Assembly (NCBI RefSeq): GCF_018829635.1
Contig: NZ_JAHKKG010000015.1
Coordinates: 124,001 to 188,000 of the forward strand
Origin: Paractinoplanes bogorensis
Lineage (GTDB): Bacteria; Actinomycetota; Actinomycetes; Mycobacteriales; Micromonosporaceae
Direction: 5' to 3'
Length of the DNA stretch: 64,000 nucleotides
Below, piece by piece: positions 24,032-32,444 of this stretch. Positions within the stretch are counted from its first letter, which is position 1. Every line of letters begins with the position of its first letter. The notes beneath the pieces are model-generated. The model did not search any database. It had not been told where the DNA came from and worked only from the letters and a program-made list of their open reading frames with translations. The position numbers and the translations under genes are program-made.

Positions 24032-27000
24032 TCAGGAGGTCAGCAGCGGGCCGCCGTGGCCGGGGAGGCCACGGTCGGGTGGGATGGCCTCCTCGACGCC
24101 GTCGCCGGCGGCGATGCCCTGGCCCCGGGTCTGGCCGGCCAGCCGCTGGTAGTAGGCCGAGACCAGAGACAGCGCGTCCCGGGTGACGTTCAGCAGCGTC
24201 GGTGCGGCCTGCTCGACGACGTCGGCCTCGTGGGTCTCGAAGGCCCGGATCCCCTGCAGCACCGCGGTTTTCAGGTCGCGCAGCAGCTGGACGTCGGCGT
24301 ACGCGTAGGTGCGGCACAACGACGTGACGCGGGAGAGGTCGTTGCCGCCCCGCAGCAGTCCCTTGACCGCGGAGACCGACTGGCGCACCAGCGTGACGTC
24401 GGGCCGGGCCGACAGCTCGGTCAGCTCGGTGTCGAAGGAGCGGATGTCCTGCTCCGGGTCGCAGAAGCCGACGGTGTGCAGCCAGAGCACGCGCAGGTCG
24501 TCGTGGAGCAGACCGTCCAGATAGCTGACCAGGAAGCGCCGGTGCGCCTCGATCACGTACTGGGCCTTGAACGGGGTCAGCTCCCCCGGATCCTCGCCGG
24601 CGGTGCTCGCCGAGGCGGTGAAGCCGTAGTCGGCGGTCAGGGCGTTGCTCATGCCGACCAGCATGTAGAGGAACCGGACCCAGGTGCGGAACAGCTCCTC
24701 CAGCGGTTGCGAGCGCAGGCCGTCCTCGGTCAGCACCACGCCCCAGCGGTCACCGAACTGGAGCCGGCGCAGGTGGCCGATCTGATACATCGAGAGCTGC
24801 GAGTCGATCTCGGCGTTGGCGTGGTGGAGCACTTTCCGGTACGCCGCGGTGGCGTCCATCCCCACGTAGTTGCGGACGATGTGCGGGCCACCGATGTGCC
24901 GGTGGATGAACTCGCTGACGTCGATCACGGCGCCGCCGATGGCCATCCAGTAGCCCGCCTCGGCGGTGTCGTGCCGCGCCAGGTCGGAGATCTCGAAGCG
25001 GGGCGTCTGCTGGGCGTGGCCCAGATAGGTGGTGAAGACGTCGAGGGAGAGCCGCCCGTCGGCCACCAACCGGCGGATGAACTCACGACCGTCGCCGGGC
25101 ACGATGTCGGTCAGCGCCTGGACCACGGAGGCAGCGAAGCGGGAGCTTCCACACACGTACACGGAAGCGGTTTGCAGCATCTCCCCCAGCGTGTCGGCCT
25201 CGGCCCGGATGACGTCGTCGACGCGGCGCCGGGAGCCCGCCCCGACGACATGCCGGCGACCGTCGAAGGTGACGGCGGCGTCGGCCCGGGAGAACGCGAC
25301 GGACAGGGTCAGCCGGCCCGCGGCGGCGGCCGCGTCCAGCCCGGCGTGCTCGATCAGCTCGTCGGGGGTGCGGATCCCCAGGTAGAGATGACCGGGACCG
25401 GTGAGGGCGTCGGCGAAGCTGAGGAACGGGGCCAGACCGGAACCGGCCGCGAACATGATCACCGGGCGGGACTCGTCGGCCGGCAGCCGGAACCGGGGCG
25501 TGGGCACGATCTGCAGGGACAGCCGCCGCTGACCGTCCTGGGCCGCCCGGCGCAGGAAGTGCGAGGCCGCGCCCTGCCGCTTACGCGGGTAGGACCAGGG
25601 GGTCCGGGCCGAGCTGTAGTCGAGACCGGCGACGACGAGCCGCAAGCTGGTGGCCGGTTCGCCGGGCGCCGGGGCCGAGGCGATCGAGTAGAGCCGGACG
25701 GGCTCGGGCGGGATCACCGAGCAGAAGGTGCCGTCCTTCCACAGCCGGGTGACGTCGTAGCCGCCCGCGTAGAGCAGGTTGAGGACGTCCCACAGCTCCC
25801 ACTGGTCTTCCATGCGGGCGTCCACGACCCGTTGCCAGGCCCCGACCGCGGTCAGCTTGACCAGCCGTTTGGCCAGCTCGCGTCCGATCGGCCGGAGCTG
25901 GGCGAAGCGCAGCAGGGTGCGCAGCGGCAGCACGTCGACCTCGCCGTAGCCCTCGCGCCGGGCCACCGCCTGCTGCCACTGCGGAGTCAACGGCACCAGC
26001 TCGTCGCCGGTGGCCTGCAGGGCCGATACCGTACGCCGGACCAGCTCGTCCTCGTGCTCGGCCAGCACGCCGACCCGGTCGCCGGGCAGGTGGTGCACGC
26101 CCTGCCCGGTCACGTCGATGTCGAGATAGCAGGTCCACGCGCCGGACTCGCCGGTGACGACCCGGCCCCGGCGAGTGGTGCCGAACACGACCGGGGCGCC
26201 CACCGGGGGGCGGCGCTCCTCGCGGACGACGGCCAGCTCACCGTCCACCTTGTCCCAGGTGCGGTCCTTGAACAGGCCGGTGAACCGGGCGCCGGTGGTC
26301 ACCTGGCGGCCGACCTTGAAGGCCACTTCGAGGAAGCCGTACGCCTTGATGCGGTGCAGACCCATCCACCCGCGGTCACCGACGTAGGCGTCGAGCATCG
26401 CGTTGTAGACGCCGCGCAACGTGCTGCTGCGGCTGTCCTCGACGTACTGGCGTACGGAAACCTCGCGGAGCGCCGCCACCAGCTCCTGCCAGTGGCGCGG
26501 GAAGAACCCGGCGAGATAGATGCTCTGCTGCCCGACCACCGAGCCGAACTCGCGGCGTTCGAGGAACGCGTCCAGCGCGTGGATCTGGGGCTGCGCGGTG
26601 CCGCTGGGGCTGGGCGCGCCGTCGAAGATCGGGACCCCGGCGGTGCCGACCGTCTTGGCCCACAGCACCTGGTCGAGCCAGTGACGGCCGCGCGGGTTGG
26701 GGTCGATCTGCGGATAGATGGCCTGGGTGACGTGCTGCAACTGACCCAGGATGACCAACAGCGCCTGTTCCAGCGCGGCCGGATCGTCGGCGGCCACCGC
26801 CTCCTGGGCGTCGAGCATCGCGCCCAGCACCGGCGTCAGACCCATCGCGAACTCGGTGGTGACGAGATAGAACACCCGCTCGGCCGCGTTGTTCCAGGTC
26901 GGCACGAGCAGGTCCATGTTGTCCAGAGCCCGCGGACCGGCCGGGTCGCGGAGCCGCCAGTTGTAGAAGAACAGGTCGATGTACGAGACGGCCGGGGTCT

Positions 27001-27748
27001 TCTTGCCGAGCCGGCGCGAGACGGTGGTCCACGGCTGCAGCAGCGAGTCGGGCAGCGCGGTCGGCGGGTCGATCGCCATGTACTGGTAGGCGTGGGCGAA
27101 GACGCCGAGCATGGTCGAGGCGCGCAGCAGATAGCGGTCGGGCAGCGCCTCGGGCCGGGCGTCGAGCACCGGCATCGCGTCGAACGCGCGACGCACCCGC
27201 AGCCGCCGGAACAGCTCGGGGAGCTGGTCGGTCATCTCGTCCCAGGCCCGGTGCGAGCCGGGGAACGCGGTCAGCGGGAGCTCGGCCGGCAGGAAGCCGT
27301 GCGCGTGTGACAGGAAGCCGTCGAGCTCGTGCCCGGCCTGCCGGTTGTGCGCCTCGGCGGCCAGCACGACCCGCCGGGCCGCGATCTCGGGCCGGTCCGG
27401 CGGCCGCACGCTGGTCAGCTGGGACTCGTCGAACAGCATGGTCGCGTTCGAGTCGACGAACGCCCACCGGACGTCGTACCGGCCGATCTGCAGCACGTCG
27501 GCGGCCGCGAGCACCCGGCGGGTCACCCGCTCACCGTTGACGAAAGAGCCGTTCGTGCTGCCGAGGTCGGTGAAGACCAGTTCGGGCCCGGTGATCTCGA
27601 GCCGGGCGTGCCGCCGCGAGATGTTGCGGTCGTCCAGCGCCACCGCGGCCACGCTGCTGTCCCGGCCGAAGACGATCGGGAGCGCGCACACCTGTTCGCT
27701 GGTCGCCTGGGTCTTCCGGTCGGTGACGAGAAGCCGGAGCTCAGGAAT
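24032..27748 (-). CDS. FHA - IDO-like haem domain - P450-reductase-like FAD/NADPH domain - cytochrome b5-like fusion
   Basis: About 1238 residues (1219 from GTG 27691, numbering used here). Residues 1-75: FHA (FGRDSS, ISRRHARLEI, TDLGSTNGSFVNG). ~95-480: indoleamine-2,3-dioxygenase-like, with TTVSRRLGKKTPAVSYIDLF, RALDNMDLL, QIDPNP and LHRIKAYGFLE; His446 aligns with the haem-ligand His of IDO. ~500-870: CPR-like reductase with PVRLYSIASAP (FAD), FAAGSGLAPFLSF (NADPH) and YVCGSS. ~890-970: cytochrome-b5-like, with FIHRHIGGPHIV and VLHHAN giving two candidate haem His. ~980-1219: all-helical, unknown. The position matching the IDO1 substrate Arg (RIYLSGW region) looks like Gln, so tryptophan may not be the substrate. 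GTG 27691 would delete the first FHA strand; an ATT at 27748, overlapping the CBS gene, restores PELRLLVTDRKTQATSEQ. Confidence 0.75.
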   Translation of the reverse strand: MPELRLLVTDRKTQATSEQVCALPIVFGRDSSVAAVALDDRNISRRHARLEITGPELVFTDLGSTNGSFVNGERVTRRVLAAADVLQIGRYDVRWAFVDSNATMLFDESQLTSVRPPDRPEIAARRVVLAAEAHNRQAGHELDGFLSHAHGFLPAELPLTAFPGSHRAWDEMTDQLPELFRRLRVRRAFDAMPVLDARPEALPDRYLLRASTMLGVFAHAYQYMAIDPPTALPDSLLQPWTTVSRRLGKKTPAVSYIDLFFYNWRLRDPAGPRALDNMDLLVPTWNNAAERVFYLVTTEFAMGLTPVLGAMLDAQEAVAADDPAALEQALLVILGQLQHVTQAIYPQIDPNPRGRHWLDQVLWAKTVGTAGVPIFDGAPSPSGTAQPQIHALDAFLERREFGSVVGQQSIYLAGFFPRHWQELVAALREVSVRQYVEDSRSSTLRGVYNAMLDAYVGDRGWMGLHRIKAYGFLEVAFKVGRQVTTGARFTGLFKDRTWDKVDGELAVVREERRPPVGAPVVFGTTRRGRVVTGESGAWTCYLDIDVTGQGVHHLPGDRVGVLAEHEDELVRRTVSALQATGDELVPLTPQWQQAVARREGYGEVDVLPLRTLLRFAQLRPIGRELAKRLVKLTAVGAWQRVVDARMEDQWELWDVLNLLYAGGYDVTRLWKDGTFCSVIPPEPVRLYSIASAPAPGEPATSLRLVVAGLDYSSARTPWSYPRKRQGAASHFLRRAAQDGQRRLSLQIVPTPRFRLPADESRPVIMFAAGSGLAPFLSFADALTGPGHLYLGIRTPDELIEHAGLDAAAAAGRLTLSVAFSRADAAVTFDGRRHVVGAGSRRRVDDVIRAEADTLGEMLQTASVYVCGSSRFAASVVQALTDIVPGDGREFIRRLVADGRLSLDVFTTYLGHAQQTPRFEISDLARHDTAEAGYWMAIGGAVIDVSEFIHRHIGGPHIVRNYVGMDATAAYRKVLHHANAEIDSQLSMYQIGHLRRLQFGDRWGVVLTEDGLRSQPLEELFRTWVRFLYMLVGMSNALTADYGFTASASTAGEDPGELTPFKAQYVIEAHRRFLVSYLDGLLHDDLRVLWLHTVGFCDPEQDIRSFDTELTELSARPDVTLVRQSVSAVKGLLRGGNDLSRVTSLCRTYAYADVQLLRDLKTAVLQGIRAFETHEADVVEQAAPTLLNVTRDALSLVSAYYQRLAGQTRGQGIAAGDGVEEAIPPDRGLPGHGGPLLTS

Positions 27749-28184
27749 GGTAGATCACCGCCCGGCACAGATCGGCCCGCGACAGCGTGCCGACGAGCTT
27801 GCCGTCGTCGACCACGGGTAGTCGCCGGATCCCCCGGTCGATCATCACGATCGCGGCCCGGGCCAGCTCGTCGGTCGGCTTGACGGTGGCCGCGTCCCGC
27901 ACCACGAGCGGGTCGACCACCCGCTCGGCCAGGGTGCGCCCGCGCTCGAGGAAGAGCCGGAACGCGTCGGCCAGCGTGCCGCCGCCCTCGGTGACGTCGT
28001 CGAAGCCGGGCAGCATGGCCCGGACGAGATCCTCTTCCGACAGGGAACCGACGAAGCGGCCCTCGTGGTCGAGAACCATCAGTTGCCCGACCTCGGAGAC
28101 GCTGACCACCTCGGCCGCCCGCCGGATGGTCGCACCGAGCCGAATGTAGGCCGGGAAGCCCGTCATCACGTCACTGACCCGCAC
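27741..28184 (-). CDS. Tandem CBS-domain protein
   Basis: 147 residues made of two CBS motifs: DVMTGFPAYIRLGATIRRAA...FVGSLSEEDLVRAM and DPLVVRDAATVKPTDELARA...GKLVGTLSRADLCRAV. Such pairs bind adenosyl nucleotides (AMP, ATP, SAM) or sense energy or redox state. An acidic/Gly loop (DDVTEGGGTL) joins them. GTG 28184 begins 26 bases after the SWIM gene ends. Its last eight bases overlap the proposed ATT start of the giant redox gene, suggesting coupled translation and a sensor role for that enzyme. Confidence 0.88.
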   Translation of the reverse strand: MRVSDVMTGFPAYIRLGATIRRAAEVVSVSEVGQLMVLDHEGRFVGSLSEEDLVRAMLPGFDDVTEGGGTLADAFRLFLERGRTLAERVVDPLVVRDAATVKPTDELARAAIVMIDRGIRRLPVVDDGKLVGTLSRADLCRAVIYHS

Positions 28185-28210
28185 ATCGTGAGCCTATGGG
28201 CCGGGCCGAT

Positions 28211-29398
28211 CTAGGACGGTCCGCCGATCGGAGGACCTTGCCGGGCCGCGAGGATGTGTTTGCACGGGCCGCGACCGAGTCCGTGCGTGGCGAACCAGGC
28301 GCACGTGCAGCGTTCCCCGTCGGGCGTACGGCGGACCACGTACGCGGTCCCGCCGCTCGTCACGATCGTGTGATCCGGGCCCGGGACGACCGCGCCCGAG
28401 TCGACCAGCGCCCGCGCCGCCCGCAGCCGGGGCTGGTCGTCCGCGTCCGGCCGGGCGTCCAGCGGCAGCCGCCGCTCGAACGTGGTGCCGTCGGCCAGGT
28501 CGAACCCGGTGTCGTCGAGAACGCCGTCGGAGAGCAGACCGCCCTCGCCCGAGAACCCGCGGCTGACCGCTGGGCTGAGCATCACCGTCAGCCGGGCCGT
28601 GGGCATCTCGAGCAGCCAGGCGCTGCCGGTGCCGAGGCCGAAGGCCCGGACCGTCGTCGCGTGCCGCAGCAGCGGTTCGACCGGGCGCAGCCGGTCCAGC
28701 CCGGCCACCGCCACGCTGCCGGCCGCCGGACGTGAGGCGAGCCGCGGGCCGCCGGGGCCGGGCACCACGTGCAGGACGTCCGCGCTGCGCGCCCCGCGGG
28801 CCTGGGTCTGCAACAGGCGCCGCAGATGGGCGGCCGGATAGGTGGCGGCCGGCCGCAGGGCACGCGCGATCACGTTCAGTTCGGCCAGACTGCGCACCCA
28901 ACGGCCGGGCAGCGGGACCCGGCGTTCCACCGCCTCGGCGTCCAGGGTGCGGACCCGAACCTCGTCGTCGCCGACCGACAGGTGCATCGGGTCGGGTCCG
29001 GACAGCCCGGCCAGCGCGTCCCGCATCGGACCGTTGAAGTCCACATTGGTCGTCCCGGCGGCCCGCGGTATCGCGCCGAGCCCGTCCGGCAGCACGTCCA
29101 GACGGGCGTAGACCCCGCAGTCGGCCGACAGGCTCTCGAACCGCAGCATCGCGCCGTCGCTGGTCACGATCGGGTCGGCCGCGCGCAGGATCGCGGCCAG
29201 CATGCCCGGCGGCGTGAAGAAGCGGGTGCGCGCGACCCGGGCCACCGCGAGCAGACCGGCCGCGACCACCGGCGGCCGTTCGATCAGGCCGTCGAAGAAG
29301 TACGGATGCTCGACCGGGCCGCCCGAGGTGGCCAGCCTCAGCCCGTCGGGGCCGAGGACCGACGGGTGCCGGTATCGATAGAGCTGCTCGACCGTCAT
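28211..29398 (-). CDS. SWIM zinc-finger protein
   Basis: 395 residues. The C-terminus has CTCAWFATHGLGRGPCKH, the CxC...CxH SWIM zinc ligand set. The ~330 residues before it form a family-specific domain without recognised enzyme motifs. ATG 29398 overlaps the stop of the DUF6493 gene (ATGA), so they are translated together. SWIM modules bind DNA or protein. In actinobacteria this type is commonly next to DUF6493-type genes (recollection, not checked), suggesting a two-protein complex. Confidence 0.82.
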   Translation of the reverse strand: MTVEQLYRYRHPSVLGPDGLRLATSGGPVEHPYFFDGLIERPPVVAAGLLAVARVARTRFFTPPGMLAAILRAADPIVTSDGAMLRFESLSADCGVYARLDVLPDGLGAIPRAAGTTNVDFNGPMRDALAGLSGPDPMHLSVGDDEVRVRTLDAEAVERRVPLPGRWVRSLAELNVIARALRPAATYPAAHLRRLLQTQARGARSADVLHVVPGPGGPRLASRPAAGSVAVAGLDRLRPVEPLLRHATTVRAFGLGTGSAWLLEMPTARLTVMLSPAVSRGFSGEGGLLSDGVLDDTGFDLADGTTFERRLPLDARPDADDQPRLRAARALVDSGAVVPGPDHTIVTSGGTAYVVRRTPDGERCTCAWFATHGLGRGPCKHILAARQGPPIGGPS

Positions 29399-31686
29399 GG
29401 CATCAGTTTCGCCAGGTCACGCGCGCTCCGGGCGGCCTTCGACGAGCCGGTGAAACCCGACAACCAAGGATCAAGAGCCTTCCCGGGTACGCCGTTGGCC
29501 CGCACACATTCCTCCATCAGCGTCTCGATCAGCGCGTTCAGGCCCCGATGCGTGTACGGAAGCCGTGGCAGCAGCCCGCTCAGGACGGCGATCACCGTGT
29601 GCGGGTCGCCCGTGTCGCGCAGGGCGGCCGCCCACCGGGTGGCGGTGGCGTGCTCGGCCAGCAACGCCATCGCGCCGGCCATCACCGGCACCGGAATCCG
29701 CCGCGGGACCAGGGTGGTCAGTGCCTCGGCGGCCCGGATGCGGCAGCCCGTGTCCTGCGCGGTCAGTGCCGCGGCGACCACGGTCGCGGCCATCGGTCCG
29801 AGCCGGCCGGGGTGGGCGAGCAGCGCGTCCAGGCGTTCCGGGGTCCGGCCGTCGTTCTCGCCGTACGCGGACGACATCGCGGCCTCGATCTCGGCCGCCA
29901 GGAACGTCTCGGCGTCGTGCGGCCAGGTCTGCGCCTGCCACCGTACGAAGTCGGCCTCCGGACCGGGCACGGTCGGCTCGTCGGTGTGGCGGACGACCCG
30001 GGGCTCGACCTCGAGCTGCGGCTCCCAGACCACGACCGTACGGGTGCCGGTCTCGGTCTGGTAGCTCCACGAGTCCGAGGTCAGGCGCACGGTCAGGCGG
30101 GCCGCGTGGCCCCGGCCGGCCCCGGTGACCCCGGCCGCGATCAGGTGCGGGTCGTCGTCGAGCGGCGCGCGGGTGCGGGCGGCGGCCACCCAGAGCGCGT
30201 GGTCGTCGATCTCGGCCGGCGGGCCGCCCAGCGCGTACCGGACGACCGCGCTGACATCACCTTTTCGGAGAGCGGCTTCCCGTCCGTCCGGGTGCAGGCG
30301 CAACAGGGCGGCGATCAGGTCGTGGCGGGCCGGTCCGGGCTGGGCGGCCAGGCGGGCGACGAACTCGGCCGGGTCGAGCCAGCCGCTCGGATCGGACGGG
30401 GTGGCGAGCAACGTACGCGGGCCGGTGAACCCCTGGATCTCCCGCAACCGCAGGGCCAGGAAGCCGCCGCGGCTCAGGTGCGGACGCTCGCCCAGCAGCA
30501 TCGCGGCGACCACGTGGCGCAGCTCGCCCGAATACTTGAACGCGCGGCGGGCGGGCTTGTTCAGTTCGGTGGGGGCGCGACCGGCGGCGACGTCGGCCAG
30601 GAACTGTTCGATCTCCCACGGGTCGGTGTCGCCGGCCATCAATGCGGCGGCGCGCTCCCCCGGCGTACGGGAAACGGATTTGATCTCTTCCGTCGCTGAT
30701 GGGGCGGGTGACTCGTCGGGGCGGACGAGCCCGAACCACGCCGTCGCCTGCTGGGCCACCGACGGCTCGAGCAGGTCGAGACGGGACGCCACCAGTTCGC
30801 CCGCGCCCCACTCGCGCAACAGCTGGAGCGCGGCGAGCTGCACGTCGCGGTGCCGGTGCTCGAGCGCGACGGCGGCGACCTCGGCGGCCCGCTCCGGATG
30901 CCGTGGCGCGGCCCGGGCGACCAGGCGCAGGAGGGCGAGCGGCGTGTTCTTGGCCGGCACGACCAGGGCCGGCGGGCACGCGTCGAGGAACTCCTCGTCG
31001 GGCTCGGTCGTGGCCAGGTGCCGGGCCGCGAACGCGACCGTGGCCGGGACCGTCGACGAGAGCAGCCGCAGAAGGCGGGGCCGCGCGGTGGCCAGCTCGG
31101 CCGGGGTGGGCGTGAGCGAGTCGAAGAGACGCGCGAAGAATCCGGCCCGGTAGGCGCTGAAGTCGCGGCCCAGCGCGGCCAGGCAACTGTTCAGCACCCG
31201 CTCGCGGGGCAGCGCGCCCTCGGCGACCAGGGTCCGGAACGCGTCGGCCCAGCCACATCCCGGCATGCTGAACTTGTCGACGTTGGTCAGACTGACCTCG
31301 CCGCCGCCCTCGACCTCGAACACCCGCCAGAGCAGGTCGTCGCGCAGTTCGTGGTCGGCGCGGATCACGGCGAGCCGATACTCGGCGTCGCCCCGGTCCC
31401 CCAGGGCCGAGACCATGGCCAGCACGTACGCGTCGTCGTGGGCCGGCGTGACGATCCCGGCCCGGTCCAGCGCCCGGATCGGCCGGAACAGCGGTCGTTG
31501 CGGCCACGTGCCGGCAAGCCAGCCGACCGCGTTCTCGACACCCACCCGAAACCACGCCGGGACGGGCCGCGACGGCGGCGTCACGGGCTGATCGAGACGG
31601 CTCACTTCGTCGGCGAAACGCCAGCCGACCCGGTCCGCACTCGGCACGTCCGCCAGCGCGGCGACGATCTCATCGACGGAAGCCAT
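29395..31686 (-). CDS. DUF6493-like helical-repeat protein
   Basis: 763 residues, almost wholly helical, with HEAT-like repeats (ATVAFAARHLATTEPDEEFL, LALLRLVARAAPRHPERAAE, VQLAALQLLREWGAGELVAS). A beta-rich insertion is near residues 560-600 (TVRLTSDSWSYQTETGTRTV). There is no catalytic motif. The name DUF6493 rests on gene context and overall appearance. It is first in an apparent leftward four-gene operon and probably a scaffold for the SWIM protein. ATG 31686 begins the conserved part; in-frame upstream codons to 31779 are discounted. Confidence 0.6.
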   Translation of the reverse strand: MASVDEIVAALADVPSADRVGWRFADEVSRLDQPVTPPSRPVPAWFRVGVENAVGWLAGTWPQRPLFRPIRALDRAGIVTPAHDDAYVLAMVSALGDRGDAEYRLAVIRADHELRDDLLWRVFEVEGGGEVSLTNVDKFSMPGCGWADAFRTLVAEGALPRERVLNSCLAALGRDFSAYRAGFFARLFDSLTPTPAELATARPRLLRLLSSTVPATVAFAARHLATTEPDEEFLDACPPALVVPAKNTPLALLRLVARAAPRHPERAAEVAAVALEHRHRDVQLAALQLLREWGAGELVASRLDLLEPSVAQQATAWFGLVRPDESPAPSATEEIKSVSRTPGERAAALMAGDTDPWEIEQFLADVAAGRAPTELNKPARRAFKYSGELRHVVAAMLLGERPHLSRGGFLALRLREIQGFTGPRTLLATPSDPSGWLDPAEFVARLAAQPGPARHDLIAALLRLHPDGREAALRKGDVSAVVRYALGGPPAEIDDHALWVAAARTRAPLDDDPHLIAAGVTGAGRGHAARLTVRLTSDSWSYQTETGTRTVVVWEPQLEVEPRVVRHTDEPTVPGPEADFVRWQAQTWPHDAETFLAAEIEAAMSSAYGENDGRTPERLDALLAHPGRLGPMAATVVAAALTAQDTGCRIRAAEALTTLVPRRIPVPVMAGAMALLAEHATATRWAAALRDTGDPHTVIAVLSGLLPRLPYTHRGLNALIETLMEECVRANGVPGKALDPWLSGFTGSSKAARSARDLAKLMP

Positions 31687-31859
31687 GATCGAATTCTGCC
31701 GGATACCGGACAGCGCCGAGACCCCAGATATGACGGTTTCGACAAAAATCCGCAGGTGGGGTGGCCTGGGATGAGGCACAGACCCCAGAATGTCCGGGCG
31801 ATCGTGGCTGGACGCGGGCTGTCACCATGAGATCACGATCATGGGACGGGGGGTCTGGC
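31687..31859. promoter_or_regulatory. Divergent promoter region of two large operons
   Basis: 173 bases separate the leftward DUF6493-SWIM-CBS-redox operon from the rightward OB-fold/flotillin/AAA operon, so both must be driven from here or share control. It is relatively AT-rich around 31690-31760. No operator was identified. Confidence 0.4.
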
Positions 31860-32444
31860 TTGAGCGGGTTCATCGACGCTGCGTTGAGTTTCCCCACCGT
31901 GCTGTTCACGCCTCTGCTCGTCGTGGTCGTGGGCTACTGGCTGGTGGTCATCGTGGGCGGCGCCGACCCCGATGCGGGGTCCGAGGCGAGCGACGGCGGC
32001 CCCCTCGATTTCGCCGGGCTGGGTGGTGTGCCCGCCCCGGTGTCGCTGTCGCTGGTGATCGCGTTCGCCTGGTTCGCCAGCCTGGCCGGCGGCCAGTTCC
32101 ACGGGCCGGTCCCGCTCTGGGCCGTGCTGGTCGCCGCGCTCGCCGTGGCCTGGCTGCTCACCCGCATCCTGGTGATTCCGATCCGCAAACTGCTCCCGGC
32201 CGGCCCCGACGCCTCGCGGGCCGACTTCGTCGGGCTCACCTGCGTCATCCGCACCGGGCGGGTGACCGACACCTTCGGCCAGGCCGAAGTGCACGCGCCG
32301 GACGGCTCGTCGGCGATCGTCCAGGTGCGCCAGGCCGGCGCCGACGATCTGCGCGCCGGGTCCGAGGCACTTCTCTACGACTTCGACCCGGACGGCGAGT
32401 TCTTCTGGGTCGTTCCCACCGATATCGCAACAAGGGGTCATTGA
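31860..32444 (+). CDS. YqiJ-like membrane protein with OB-fold (NfeD/DUF1449 type)
   Basis: About 194 residues from TTG 31860, which has a GGGGGG ribosome-binding site seven bases upstream; ATG 31827 is the alternative start without one. Three hydrophobic helices (FTPLLVVVVGYWLVVIVGG, VSLSLVIAFAWFASLAGG, WAVLVAALAVAWLLTRILVI) are followed by a C-terminal beta-barrel (FVGLTCVIRTGRVTDTFGQA...SEALLYDFD). This is the partner type found before YqiK flotillins, thought to anchor flotillin assemblies in the membrane. TGATG couples it to the flotillin gene. Confidence 0.8.
   Translation: MSGFIDAALSFPTVLFTPLLVVVVGYWLVVIVGGADPDAGSEASDGGPLDFAGLGGVPAPVSLSLVIAFAWFASLAGGQFHGPVPLWAVLVAALAVAWLLTRILVIPIRKLLPAGPDASRADFVGLTCVIRTGRVTDTFGQAEVHAPDGSSAIVQVRQAGADDLRAGSEALLYDFDPDGEFFWVVPTDIATRGH

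Noticed and set aside
24056-27310. 1084-codon open frame antisense to the redox giant
   Set aside because: No recognisable domain, composition typical of antisense GC-rich DNA, and the sense frame has five recognisable domains.
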